Below the pieces are notes generated by a model, which saw nothing but the letters and a program-made list of their open reading frames with translations, was not told the DNA's origin and made no database searches. A stretch of 64,000 bases of DNA from Aplidium turbinatum (lineage: Eukaryota; Chordata; Ascidiacea; Aplousobranchia; Polyclinidae), in assembly GCA_918807975.1 (NCBI GenBank), contig OU964921.1, forward strand, positions 45,100,498 through 45,164,497, in the 5' to 3' direction. Below are positions 46,206 to 57,422 of this stretch, one piece after another (within the stretch, counting starts at the first letter, position 1; every line of letters starts with the position of its first letter). The position numbers and the translations under genes are program-made.

Positions 46206-46984
46206 TGTTAATGGCACCACAACTCCCAAATTCAAGTTGGCAGAAGAAAAGTTTCCAAATATTACAAATAATTAGGTTTTAGAGAAATATTTTGATTGGT
46301 TTGGGTGGTAGAAGCATTTGAAAATTGAAAAAATCACTTATACGGGGCAAAAAAACAGGATTATGATGACCCACCTAACACTTATGCATCAAGAGATGTT
46401 GTTTGTTACTATTGAATTGTGTAGTATAGTTTATGATGAACTAGCACAGCAATTTTTAGTCTTCTACCACAATTACAATAAAAGTTATGGGGCTCTGAAA
46501 ATGGCTGAAATTGCTATTTGCTACCCCTCCAAGTCAAAAACGAGGGTAGCGCACGAAATTCAAATGGCCGCCATGTGAAAACCGTTTGAGATATTGATCT
46601 AAAACTTAGGATTCTTTCGTTTGGTAGCCTAAGGTATGGTATGACAACTTTTCAGCAAAATCTGAGAGGTGCCATATACATGGGTGGCTGAGTTGATATG
46701 GAATGACCCTCTATAAAACCATATCTTTGATTAATTATTAGACAACTGTCACTTGCGGTGCGTATCAGCATGGCAAGAATTGTTGATTAACAACATTTTG
46801 CTGTACTAAGCTAAATATTTGATCATAAGCATAATAATTCCACTTTGTACGCGTTTTAATCAACCACGAGGACTGTGGCTGGACATCGCATTGAAGTAAC
46901 TTTAAGCGACCCCCACCTAGAACTACAATCTGATTGGTCGGTCGGTGGAGTCGTATGCAAAGCGAAAATATGCTTCCCGGAAAG

Positions 46985-47624
46985 CAGTGGTGCCGAAGTT
47001 AGTTGAGGATTGGGAGGATAAATCTATATTTTATCAAATTTTTGACAATTTTGAACATTGGGGGGACGCATATTTTTATACACAATTTTAGTGGTACCAG
47101 TATTGAGTTTATTAAACAATCACTGGACCTCGGTAAATTAGCTGCTAACAGCATAATATACAGATAAGAAATCATGGAGATAAAAGTGCTACCAGTGCTC
47201 TTGTCAATGACTGCTGCAAGATTAAGACAAAGAAAAATTGGTACCTCCAGCGGGATTTGAACTTATAACCGTAGTGTAGACAGTAGACCAGAAGCAACAA
47301 TTTCTAGCAAAGTTTTCGTGATGACATGATAGTTGACCACCATTGACTATATCGGTGTCACCCTGCACAACCATCTCGTTGGGGCGGGCTTCTCTTCAAT
47401 GAAGGTCGATCCTTCATTGTCTAGCTAGCGTCAACTCCAAGACAATTTAGAACTGTGATCAAACATCAATAAAAGAAAAACAACAGAAATTCGAGATGCT
47501 TGCTTGAAACAACTAAATCGAAGTAACGGTACAACTTCATAGCAAATATTTTTTCTAAACTATTGGGGGAGATGCTGCCAAAATATTGGGAGGATATATC
47601 CTCCTCCTCACTTCGGCACCACTG
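46985..47624. mobile_element. 640-bp hAT-type MITE with internal tRNA-like sequence
   Basis: It starts CAGTGGTGCCGAAGT and ends ACTTCGGCACCACTG, with the 8-bp duplication CCGGAAAG/CCGGAAGG (46977-46984 and 47625-47632). The uninterrupted hAT copy near 28815 gives the empty site. About 47236-47298 on the minus strand is tRNA-like (CTGGTCTACTGTCTAC, AAGTTCAAATCCCGC). Confidence 0.85.
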
Positions 47625-48319
47625 CCGGAAGGTATGTTTTACCTTCATGCTTTTTAACTTCTCAAAAAAAGCATTTTTGGTTGTACTGTACTTGTACGCT
47701 GATACCTTCCGCGGGCCGCACAAAACAACTCGGCGGGCCGCATGTGGCCCGCGGGCCGCCATTTGGTGACCCCTGGCCTAGCCAAAGACGCATTTAATAG
47801 ACTACGACCTATTCTATTGGATTGCAAACTTTCTATTCCTCTGAAAGTGCGACTTCTCAAAGTGTTGGTGCGGTCTGTTCACCAGTATGGTTGTGAAACA
47901 TGGACCTTCAACACAGAAACTAGGCGTAACATTGAAGCAGCTGAAATGTGGTTTTACAGAAGGATGCTCAGCATTTCATATACTGATCACATCACAAATG
48001 CAGAAGTTTTAAACCAGGTACATCAAAATAAGGAACTATTGAACAACATAACTCAAAGGCAACTCAAATTTCTCGGTCACATCATCAGAAAAGAAGAATT
48101 CAAAAATCTTTGTCTAAACGGCCGCCTTCTCGGGAGACGTGCTCGTGGCAGGCAACGAACAACATTTATATCTAATTTTCAACGAAATACATCAATCAGC
48201 CAACCAAGAACACTTTGGGACACTGGACGACAAAGGGAACATTGGAAGAATTTACGAACTGAGCATCTAGTTCATCAAAGACTGCATCGGCTATGATACT
48301 GTAGTAGTTGTCTATACCA

Positions 48320-48440
48320 GAGCTTCCCAAACTTTTTTGCTTGCGAACCCTTTCAATCTCCTAAAATTTTATCAAGAAATAGGCTAATAAAGATTCACTC
48401 CTGCTGCTGAATATTAGGCTGATATGAATGTTAGGCTATG
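48320..48440. mobile_element. hAT end fragment
   Basis: Starts CAGAGCTTCCCAAACTTTTT with CTTGCGAACCCTTTC next to it, a form common at hAT termini. It is preceded by GTCTATAC. No matching right end was found before the AIRIM gene, so it is a remnant. Confidence 0.5.
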
Positions 48441-48690
48441 AATGAAATCTTATTATCCAATTGACAGCCTTGGTATTCGCTATTCTTTGTACTTTTTGTC
48501 TATCATAGTCCTTGCTTAAGCAAAAAGTTATGGTTATATAATATATTCTTAAAGGCAAATTTTACAGCTTTGGGCATTGCTGCTTTTTCGAATAAGTTGT
48601 GAGGATATTAGAATAGGCAATGGAATATTAATTAATATTTGTTTTTACGTCTATAAGGATAGAGCATGAAGGATAGTGTGTTTGAGTGTC

Positions 48691-49290
48691 ATGGATGGTG
48701 CAAGGCGTGCAGTTGGTAAATCATTGATAATCTTGAAAGAAGAAGTTAAAGAATGGATGAAACTTCTCCAGGGATGTCAACCATATGTATCGTCATTATC
48801 CAATGTAGCTGATCAGATGGCATGTTGCCAGCGAGCGAAGATAAAAGGTACTTCTCTTGCAAACAAGTTTCCTGACATCAAGGAAGCACTTATATCAAAA
48901 TTGATTTTAAGTTGTAACAGTGATGTGGAAAACCTTGAAACAAGATTAAAACAGTTTAAAAAGTGCAACAATCGACTCCGCCGGAGCACTGAATGTGCTC
49001 GTGTTGCTATTAGATCAGTGCCTGAAAGCTGCTATGAATGGACAACATGTGAACCTTCCCTTAGCGACATTGTGTTGTGGCTTCTTAATGCTGCAACAGT
49101 CATGAATGTTTGCTTTAGTGAAAAAACATTTATAGTGGACAGCATAAAGCACATTGCCGATGATGGCAATCTTGATCCTCAGCGCCTTAAAACGGTTACT
49201 CAGTCATGGAAGCAAGACAAAATACTGACAAGCATTTGTGGTGATATACACCAGTATTGTTTTCTATTTTTAGAAAATTATAAATCGTGA
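48691..49290 (+). CDS. AIRIM: AIRIM (C1orf109-like) ribosome-maturation factor, single exon
   Basis: This is a 199-residue protein in one exon. I chose ATG at 48691 (MDGARRAVGKSLIIL), the first ATG in frame before the conserved part. It aligns along its length with human C1orf109/AIRIM (203 residues). The segment LQGCQPYVSSLSNVADQ matches the human DCQPLLSSLSNLAEQ; FPDIKEALISK matches FPDLKERLRRK; SLSDIVLWLLNA matches SVADMLEWLQDI; and both end in a hydrophobic FLE-type C terminus. The human protein is a subunit of the 55LCC AAA-ATPase complex (SPATA5-SPATA5L1-CINP) acting in 60S pre-ribosome maturation. That function is transferred by homology. The lack of introns could be original or reflect a retrocopy, but the frame is intact and no poly-A tail or duplication is visible. 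It lies directly beside transposon debris. Confidence 0.85.
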   Translation: MDGARRAVGKSLIILKEEVKEWMKLLQGCQPYVSSLSNVADQMACCQRAKIKGTSLANKFPDIKEALISKLILSCNSDVENLETRLKQFKKCNNRLRRSTECARVAIRSVPESCYEWTTCEPSLSDIVLWLLNAATVMNVCFSEKTFIVDSIKHIADDGNLDPQRLKTVTQSWKQDKILTSICGDIHQYCFLFLENYKS

Positions 49291-49314
49291 TACAAAATAC
49301 AATCACACTTCATA

Positions 49315-49495
49315 TTTGGGTTTTGTGGCCGTGCTAACTACTGACATATAGTCTACTACATGATTTTCCATTCAGGCCCGTTTTAAACCTTTCAAGGTTT
49401 TGCCACCTTTTCCCGTTCATTAACGTGCTGGTAGGTCTATATCGATTTTTGTAGTTAGTATGTTTTTCGTCCCGGACGCATTAATAATAATACCG
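49315..49495. repeat. Dispersed repeat, copy 2
   Basis: Second copy of the repeat at 23693-23876, same orientation, differing at a small number of bases. It lies immediately downstream of the AIRIM stop codon and may supply its 3' UTR. Confidence 0.75.
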
Positions 49496-51170
49496 TAATA
49501 ATGGTGTTGCAAGCACAGTAGTGCTTTTTCACCTTCATGATAACTTACGTAGCAATATAAAAAAAACGAAAAATAAAATAAAAAATAGTGTTTTCTGTAC
49601 CGTATCTTTAAAAACTATGTTTGATCTGTTGGACACACAAGATAAAAACAGTTAAAATGTTTTGTTTTTGAAATAAATGTTTAATTGTGCTAAGGATAGT
49701 AGATCCTATGCTAGATTACAGACATTCGTTTCTGTTATTTAATGCCAACTGATTTGTTAAAAAACTCGTTCCATAAAAGAAAATGGAAAGGTAAACCAAA
49801 TCGCTAATGCAATGAATGAAGATATCATTGGGATGTCTTCTTGTCTGGTCGTTTACTTTTTTGTATTGCCACATTGTTATTTACAGTAAACTGCATGTTA
49901 TCTTTGTATTGTTTTGCAGTTATAAGTTTCTTAGTAGTTGGTTTGTGAAGTCATGGAATGGAAGTATGGAATGAAGCATCATCTGCCGCAATTAAACCCT
50001 TGGTCACTTACTCACTGCTCCAAGATTTGGAGAACGTTGTACAGACCACACCAACCTTTGTGTGATTTGCTGTCTTTCAGTCAGAAAACAAATACTCTTT
50101 TTACTGATTTGATCAGAACAATTGTTCAAAGAAACATAAAAAAAATATCTGTGATTCCGATTCCATATATGCCTGTGATGAAGGAAGGATTGTTTCAAGT
50201 GCCGGATTTTCACCAAGAAAGCACATGAATGATTTCATGCAAGCATAAGAATAGATTCGAATCTTGAATCAATAAGGTTGTCCTTTTGTTCATTTAAAAA
50301 CCAATATCAATGTTAAAATTGCAGCACTGGGTAGATGCTGACAATTTAGGAAATAATTAGTAGCTTACTTTCTTTAGACCAGAAACAGACAGAACCCAGC
50401 AACAACACTACATTTAACATTATAAAAGTTTCTTTCTTTAGTGTTTAAAGTTTTTGCTTGACTCCGTAAGTCATGTTTGTTGCATGTAACGATGGTTTCC
50501 GTATGGTACCCGACATATGCAAGTGCTTGTATTCAAATAGAACATAACATTTTAATATTGAGCACAATAGGATACTTCGCTTCTCCAACTTTTTATGTCC
50601 ATGTAATTGTAAATGTTTAAGCAGTTGCTGCATCAGTTCACCTGGCAAGTTGTAGTGTTTCAATGGTGCCATTCGCACTATACTCATTGACAATTTTCCC
50701 CAACAGTATTGTCTATCTTCTTCATCAGTTTTTAACTTTGTTATTTGGCGTGTTGTGTTGGTAACATGGACTTGTTGGTCTGGTGCAAATAGTAATGAAA
50801 CAAAGACCATGTCCAACAGTGAGGTCGACGACAGGGCGATTTGAGAGTTCCTTTTTCTATGCTTCCGTACCGTATCAATGAAAATGTGCTGCACCAAATT
50901 CTACACAATATATTTGAAAGCAATGCTCAATTATGTTTAATCATCAGACCGGCCTATTGTGCTCTGCTGCTCCATATTCAGTGCATTGACGTTTTAATCA
51001 GTTTGCAGACTTCAACATTGTTACCGTATGTACTATTGTACCAGCTCATGTCAAGTTTATTAGAAGATTTTGCCTCCGTAATGACTGAGGATCTTAGAAT
51101 TTATCGTTCGTCATTTGAACTAAATAGTGAGGAAGCCGCTTTTACGACGGAAGTTTTATCTTGATCTCGA
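49496..51170. other. Region with unassigned open frames on both strands
   Basis: Three open stretches stand out but I recognise none: plus 49953-50228 (MEWKYGMKHHLPQLNPWSLT..., 91 residues), minus 50445-50897 (150 residues, starting MVQHIFIDTVRKHRKR), and plus 50859-51164 (101 residues, leucine-rich and helical-looking, with an acceptor-like GACGACAG at about 50830). The last two overlap head to head, so both cannot be ordinary coding exons. One may be an exon of a host gene. Confidence 0.3.
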
Positions 51171-51309
51171 GAATATAAAAGTGATTTCACCTTATCGTTC
51201 AGCTGAATGAGGCAATTGCTTATCAGACATAGCTAGGCCACTTAGTTTCCGCAGCAACTCTATTGCAACCAATGTGTCAGTGAATAGACCACGAAATGAA
51301 ACCATGCGA

Positions 51310-51550
51310 CTGATCAAGCGCGGCGCTGGTTCGACTCGCGGAGTGTGCGCTTGATCAACGCACGTTAAGGATTGCTCTCCATTCAGCGGCATCTAATGGA
51401 TGGAATAATTCCCCGGCAACAACATTTCAACAATCGAAAACTTCCCTCTGTCAATCTCGGTGATCGGGTCTGCGTATATATACGCCACTGCCAGGATTAA
51501 GCTCTCAAAGAAGCTTTCCCAGTCGGACTCGGAGGATAAAGATTCAACCA
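51310..51550 (+). repeat. SINE of the main family
   Basis: The B-box GGTTCGACTCGCGG at about 51328 is followed by the standard body (GATTGCTCTCCATTCAGCGG, GGAATAATTCCCCGGC, CTCGGTGATCGGGTCTGCG) and the tail GGATAAAGATTCAACC. The A-box side is poorly preserved. Confidence 0.82.
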
Positions 51551-52378
51551 ATATTGTCGTTGATTCTCAAAGAATTCTCAATCTTTGAATCATAAGTTTA
51601 CCTTACGGTACCAGCTAGTTTTTTTTTTTATCTCAATTTGATTACAACTGACAGTTTTTCAATCACCACGCCAACCAGCCCACTGCGTTGAGGGTAAAAT
51701 AATGTATTAACACGCAACTTACAAAATACACATCTACATCGCAGAAGCATCAGTTGACGCAAATTAGATCAATGAACTTCTAAATTCCACAAAAAAAGTT
51801 TAAAAATCTTTAACGAGAAATAGGATATTGTGTAGGTACAACGCTTTGTTTGTTGGATCTTCAACGTATCGGTCGAGATCGTAGCAGCGGCCAATCATGT
51901 TCATCATACACCGCTTGGCTCATTATTATTCTATTAGACCAGTGACCCAAACAGCAATATCCGTCATTTTGATATTGCAGACGTTGAATCGATGTAAAAA
52001 TGATGGATTTTGCTATCTGAGATGCATGGTCTCGTTGATATCTTACAATGTTGGTTGTTGACGAAGGTGATCGATACAAAACCGAAATAAATTGAGCGAC
52101 GATTCTGCACATGGTTCCAACGTTGGAGGGATTGAGTTGTAAAAAGTAAAGTGTTCAGATGTTTTCATGGAGAAAGTCACGTCTAGACACGCCAAGTTAA
52201 TACAAAGAAGCAACACTGGAATTTCAGAGAAATTTTGTTTTGTACGAAGTTTGGTAATCGTGAACGTCACAATCAATTGCAAGCAACATGAGGAAAAGTT
52301 TCGAGACGACAGTCAAATTTGTCAACTGAACACTTCTACAGACAGCTATAAACTAATAAGTAGGTCTCACAGTGAGGT

Positions 52379-54439
<2,061 letters not shown>

Positions 54440-54719
54440 TATAACTGAAATAAAAATATCAGTCCCTAAACACTTAACCTGTCATATAACAAAAAGTTAA
54501 ATTCAACTCAACAAAAATCATTTTTTTTTGTTTAATCTAATAACGCCAATAAGCTAGTTTTACAACTAATAAAACTCTAACCATCAATTTAACATCTGAT
54601 AACATACGGTATATAAACTTTTAGAAGACATATTAGTGGGAGCAGAAAATGAAAAATATACGATCATATGTACATGAAAAATACATACACAATAGTACTG
54701 TCACTTAATACATATATAT

Positions 54720-55117
54720 ATCATAAGATGATTTCAAGGTAAATTTCAATGGATCACTGCTCCAGTGCTTGTCAAGCCTTCCCTTGAATGCATTCAAGCT
54801 AAGTGCATTTATGACTGTTGGTGATAAATTATTCCAGGCATTTACTACACGTACTGTGAAAAAGTTGCTTCTCAGCCTTGACATAATGACATAGTTTGTG
54901 GCTTATACAATTTTAAGTTATGGCCTCTTGTATCATAGGTATTTGGATTCATTTGAAACAATACAGTGTAATTACATCATAAAAACCATTTAAATATTTA
55001 TACACTTGAATAATATCATGGCGAAGACGTCGGAATGCTAGAGTAGGCAAGTTTAATTTTTCTAATCTGTCAAAATATGACAAATGCCTTAATCCAGGAA
55101 CCAAATATATACCGTAG
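54720..55117 (-). mobile_element. LINE ORF C-terminal fragment upstream of SKP1
   Basis: The minus strand encodes LVPGLRHLSYFDRLEKLNLP, TLAFRRLRHDIIQVYKYLNG and, after frame changes, an LKLYKP ... ALEQWS-type tail. This is the familiar C terminus of CR1/L2-like non-LTR elements (RLEKL ... RR ... D). Truncated at 55117 by the large transposon. Confidence 0.85.
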
Positions 55118-55228
55118 TAGGGTTGAGTGAAAAACATTTTTTTTTTCAAATTAAAAAATCAAATTAACCAAAAGTGGCGTATGGACCTAAAACCAACTTC
55201 TGAGAAGGTTTTGGGTTTGTGCCACCTA

Positions 55229-57422
55229 CACCCAGGTGGCCCATAATTTTTAAAGGTCATCCGAGGGTCAAATTTCATGAAAATCCCATAACTTGGAAAC
55301 CGGTTAAGCTAGAATGTTGGTTTTCGGCTTAAAATTTCCAAAAGGTCCATGTTTATATATGCTCTAATGCAACTTTTGTCTCTATTTTAACTACATAAGC
55401 TGATAATAATAAAAAATGACGTTTTAGTTTGAAAGATATGTAACGTGAAGAATTGAAAATGCTATATTTGAACTATTTGCACCCATAGTTATCTGTTAAG
55501 GCATAATAGGTACAAACTGACTGAGTACTGCTTAAAATACTTTCTAAGTAGTTGGTACAAAGGATATGCAAGCAACAATCATGGATATGTGACAAAAAAA
55601 ACTCGATGACAAAAATAATGTAGCAAAGATTCATACGCAATAATGTTACAATGCTATTTGACATTATCTTTAGTTTCCATGAAATTTATAAGAAACTACT
55701 TACAATCAGGGTCACATTATAAAAATTATCATGTGATGAAAAAATATTGAAAACCTTCAACCTGAAAACATCAGGACTATCAAAGTCAGAAAAAATATGT
55801 TTCGACTCTGATCCATTGCAAATTTGGGCAAGGCTGACTCTGGTTTGGTAAAGACCCTTGCCAACCTTAATCCACCACTGTTTGCAATCAGTGTTACAGA
55901 AACCATGACATCAACTCATTTATAATTACACGTATCCAATAGCAATACACAGCCAGGGGCTCCGAGAGGGGGGAAAGTCGGGAAACTTTCCCCCCTAGCA
56001 TAATATTGTAAAGGAAAAACAAATGCAGAGAAGCATGGATTTGAAACTGCTCAAGTAGGCTTCTTGAATGAGGCAGCTTTATTTTGAATTTCCTATCTGG
56101 CCTGGTTACACTTGAAAATGACACAAGCTACAGTAGATCAATTACTCCAAAAATGATATGACCACGAGAGTCAAACCAGCGCTGCGTCATCTTGAGCCGG
56201 GCGCATAACCACTGAGCTAACAGGGTGGACTTACGCCTGGCTAACGCAGTTTTTAAGTCAAGGTTCCGTTGGTCAAGCAAAAATAGTAGGCTACACGCTT
56301 AGCCAAACGCAGCAGCACCAGTTTTCAAGTTAAAACAATAGAAAATTGATGATGCATAAATCAGTAGGCTTAACAGCATCAAATTTTACGTCTTGAAGCA
56401 GTTTAACATCGCCTACCTTAATACGAGAATGATTTGTTCTTGATGAGATACATTTGAAGTTACATATATATACTATGATCGAAAAATACTTGGAACTGCC
56501 TATTTCATTCAAAAAATTGTTTTTTTTTAAGTTGGTACACTATCATTTTTAGTGGCAAAAATGGGCCCCCTCAAACGTGAAAAAACGAAAAGCTACTCGT
56601 TTTTCCTTTAGGCTACAATGTTATCCTAGGGGGGAAAGTTGCCCGACTTCCCCCCCCTCTTGGAGCCCCTGGCTGTGTATTGCTATTGGATACGTGTAAT
56701 TATAAATGAGTTGATGTCATGGTTTCTGTAACACTCATTGCAAACAGTGGTGGCTTAAGGTTGGCAAGGGTCTTTACTCTTTACCAAACCAGGGTCAGCC
56801 TTGCCCAAATTTGCAATGGATCAGAGTCGAAACATATTTTTTCTGACTTTGATAGTCCTGATGTTTTCAGGTTGAAGGTTTTCAATATTTTTTCACCACA
56901 TGATAATTTTTATAATGTGACCCTGATTGTAAGTAGTTCCTTATAAATTTCATGGAAACCAAAGATGTAAATTTTGAAACTTAATGTCAAATAACATTGT
57001 AACATTATTGCATAAGAGTCTTTGCTACATTATTTTTGTCATTGAGTTTTTTTGTCACATATCCATGATTGTTGCTTGCATATCCTTTGTACCAACTACT
57101 TAGAAAGTATTTTAAGCAGTATATACTTAGTCAGTTTGTACCTATTATGCCTTAACACATAACTATGGGTGCAAATAGTTCAAATATAGCATTTTCAATT
57201 CTTCACGTTACATATCTTTCAAACTAAAACGTCATTTTTTATTATTATCAGCTTATGTAGTTAAAATAGAGACAAAAGTTGCATTAGAGCATATATAAAC
57301 ATGGACCTTCTGGAAGTTTTAAGCCAAAAACCAACATTCTAGCTTAACCGGTTTCCAAGTTATGGGATTTTCATGAAATTTGACCCTCGGATGACCTTTA
57401 AAAATTATGGGCCACCTGGGTG
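55229..57422. mobile_element. 2.2-kb palindromic insertion in the left end of the large transposon
   Basis: The ends are CACCCAGGTGGCCCATAA and its complement, flanked by TA on each side. The right end of the host element (near 60500) shows the uninterrupted sequence. The arms are about 770 bp each and nearly identical when inverted (55229-56000 against 56630-57422), around a 600-bp loop that contains a SINE fragment. No transposase seen. Confidence 0.8.
56150..56232 (-). repeat. tRNA-like SINE head in the palindrome loop
   Basis: The minus strand reads TTAGCTCAGTGGTTATGCGC (A-box) and GGTTTGACTCTCGTGG (B-box). It is the head of the main SINE family or a close relative; the body is absent. 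Confidence 0.65.

Larger units (their letters stand above)
42026..46709. mobile_element. Long-TIR DNA transposon, giant palindrome with inverted transposase segments
   Basis: The ends are GGGTCATTCCATATCAA and its complement, flanked by TCTA on both sides (42022-42025 and 46710-46713). The inverted arms run about 2 kb each. Each arm carries a transposase-like segment in opposite orientation. The minus-strand copy (45241-44950) encodes YFSDGAASQYKNYKNF, then GISAEWHFFVTSHGK and PCDGIGGTVKRL. The plus-strand copy (44325-44560) encodes WHFFATSHGKSPCDGIGGTVKR and LTPLQMFEWA. I know these motifs from uncharacterised transposon-like proteins of cnidarians and other animals and cannot name the superfamily. 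The left arm is interrupted by 42976-43790, the right arm by 45967-46205, and the loop holds a LINE tail (44578-44850). Confidence 0.85.
40486..47775. mobile_element. Non-autonomous hAT element, copy 2, the outer shell of the nest
   Basis: It starts CAGGGGTCGCCAACC and ends TTTGGTGACCCCTG, with the 8-bp duplication GCCTAGCC at 40478-40485 and 47776-47783. Its own sequence, about 1 kb, is the same family as 28673-30307 in opposite orientation and is broken by four later insertions: 40724-41280, 41453-41829, 42026-46709 and 46985-47624. Each was placed by its own target duplication and by comparison with the uninterrupted copy. Confidence 0.9.
40433..48300 (+). mobile_element. RTE-like LINE reverse-transcriptase C terminus, split by a 7.3-kb insertion
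   Basis: Bases 40433-40485 encode ADARCKKEIQRRIGLA, and the frame resumes at 47784 with KDAFNRLRPILLDCK, VHQYGCETWTFN, AAEMWFYRRMLSISYTDH and RQLKFLGHIIRKEE. This is the C-terminal region of an RTE/BovB-like endonuclease-reverse transcriptase. The hAT between them duplicated GCCTAGCC. It is a truncated copy. Confidence 0.88.
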
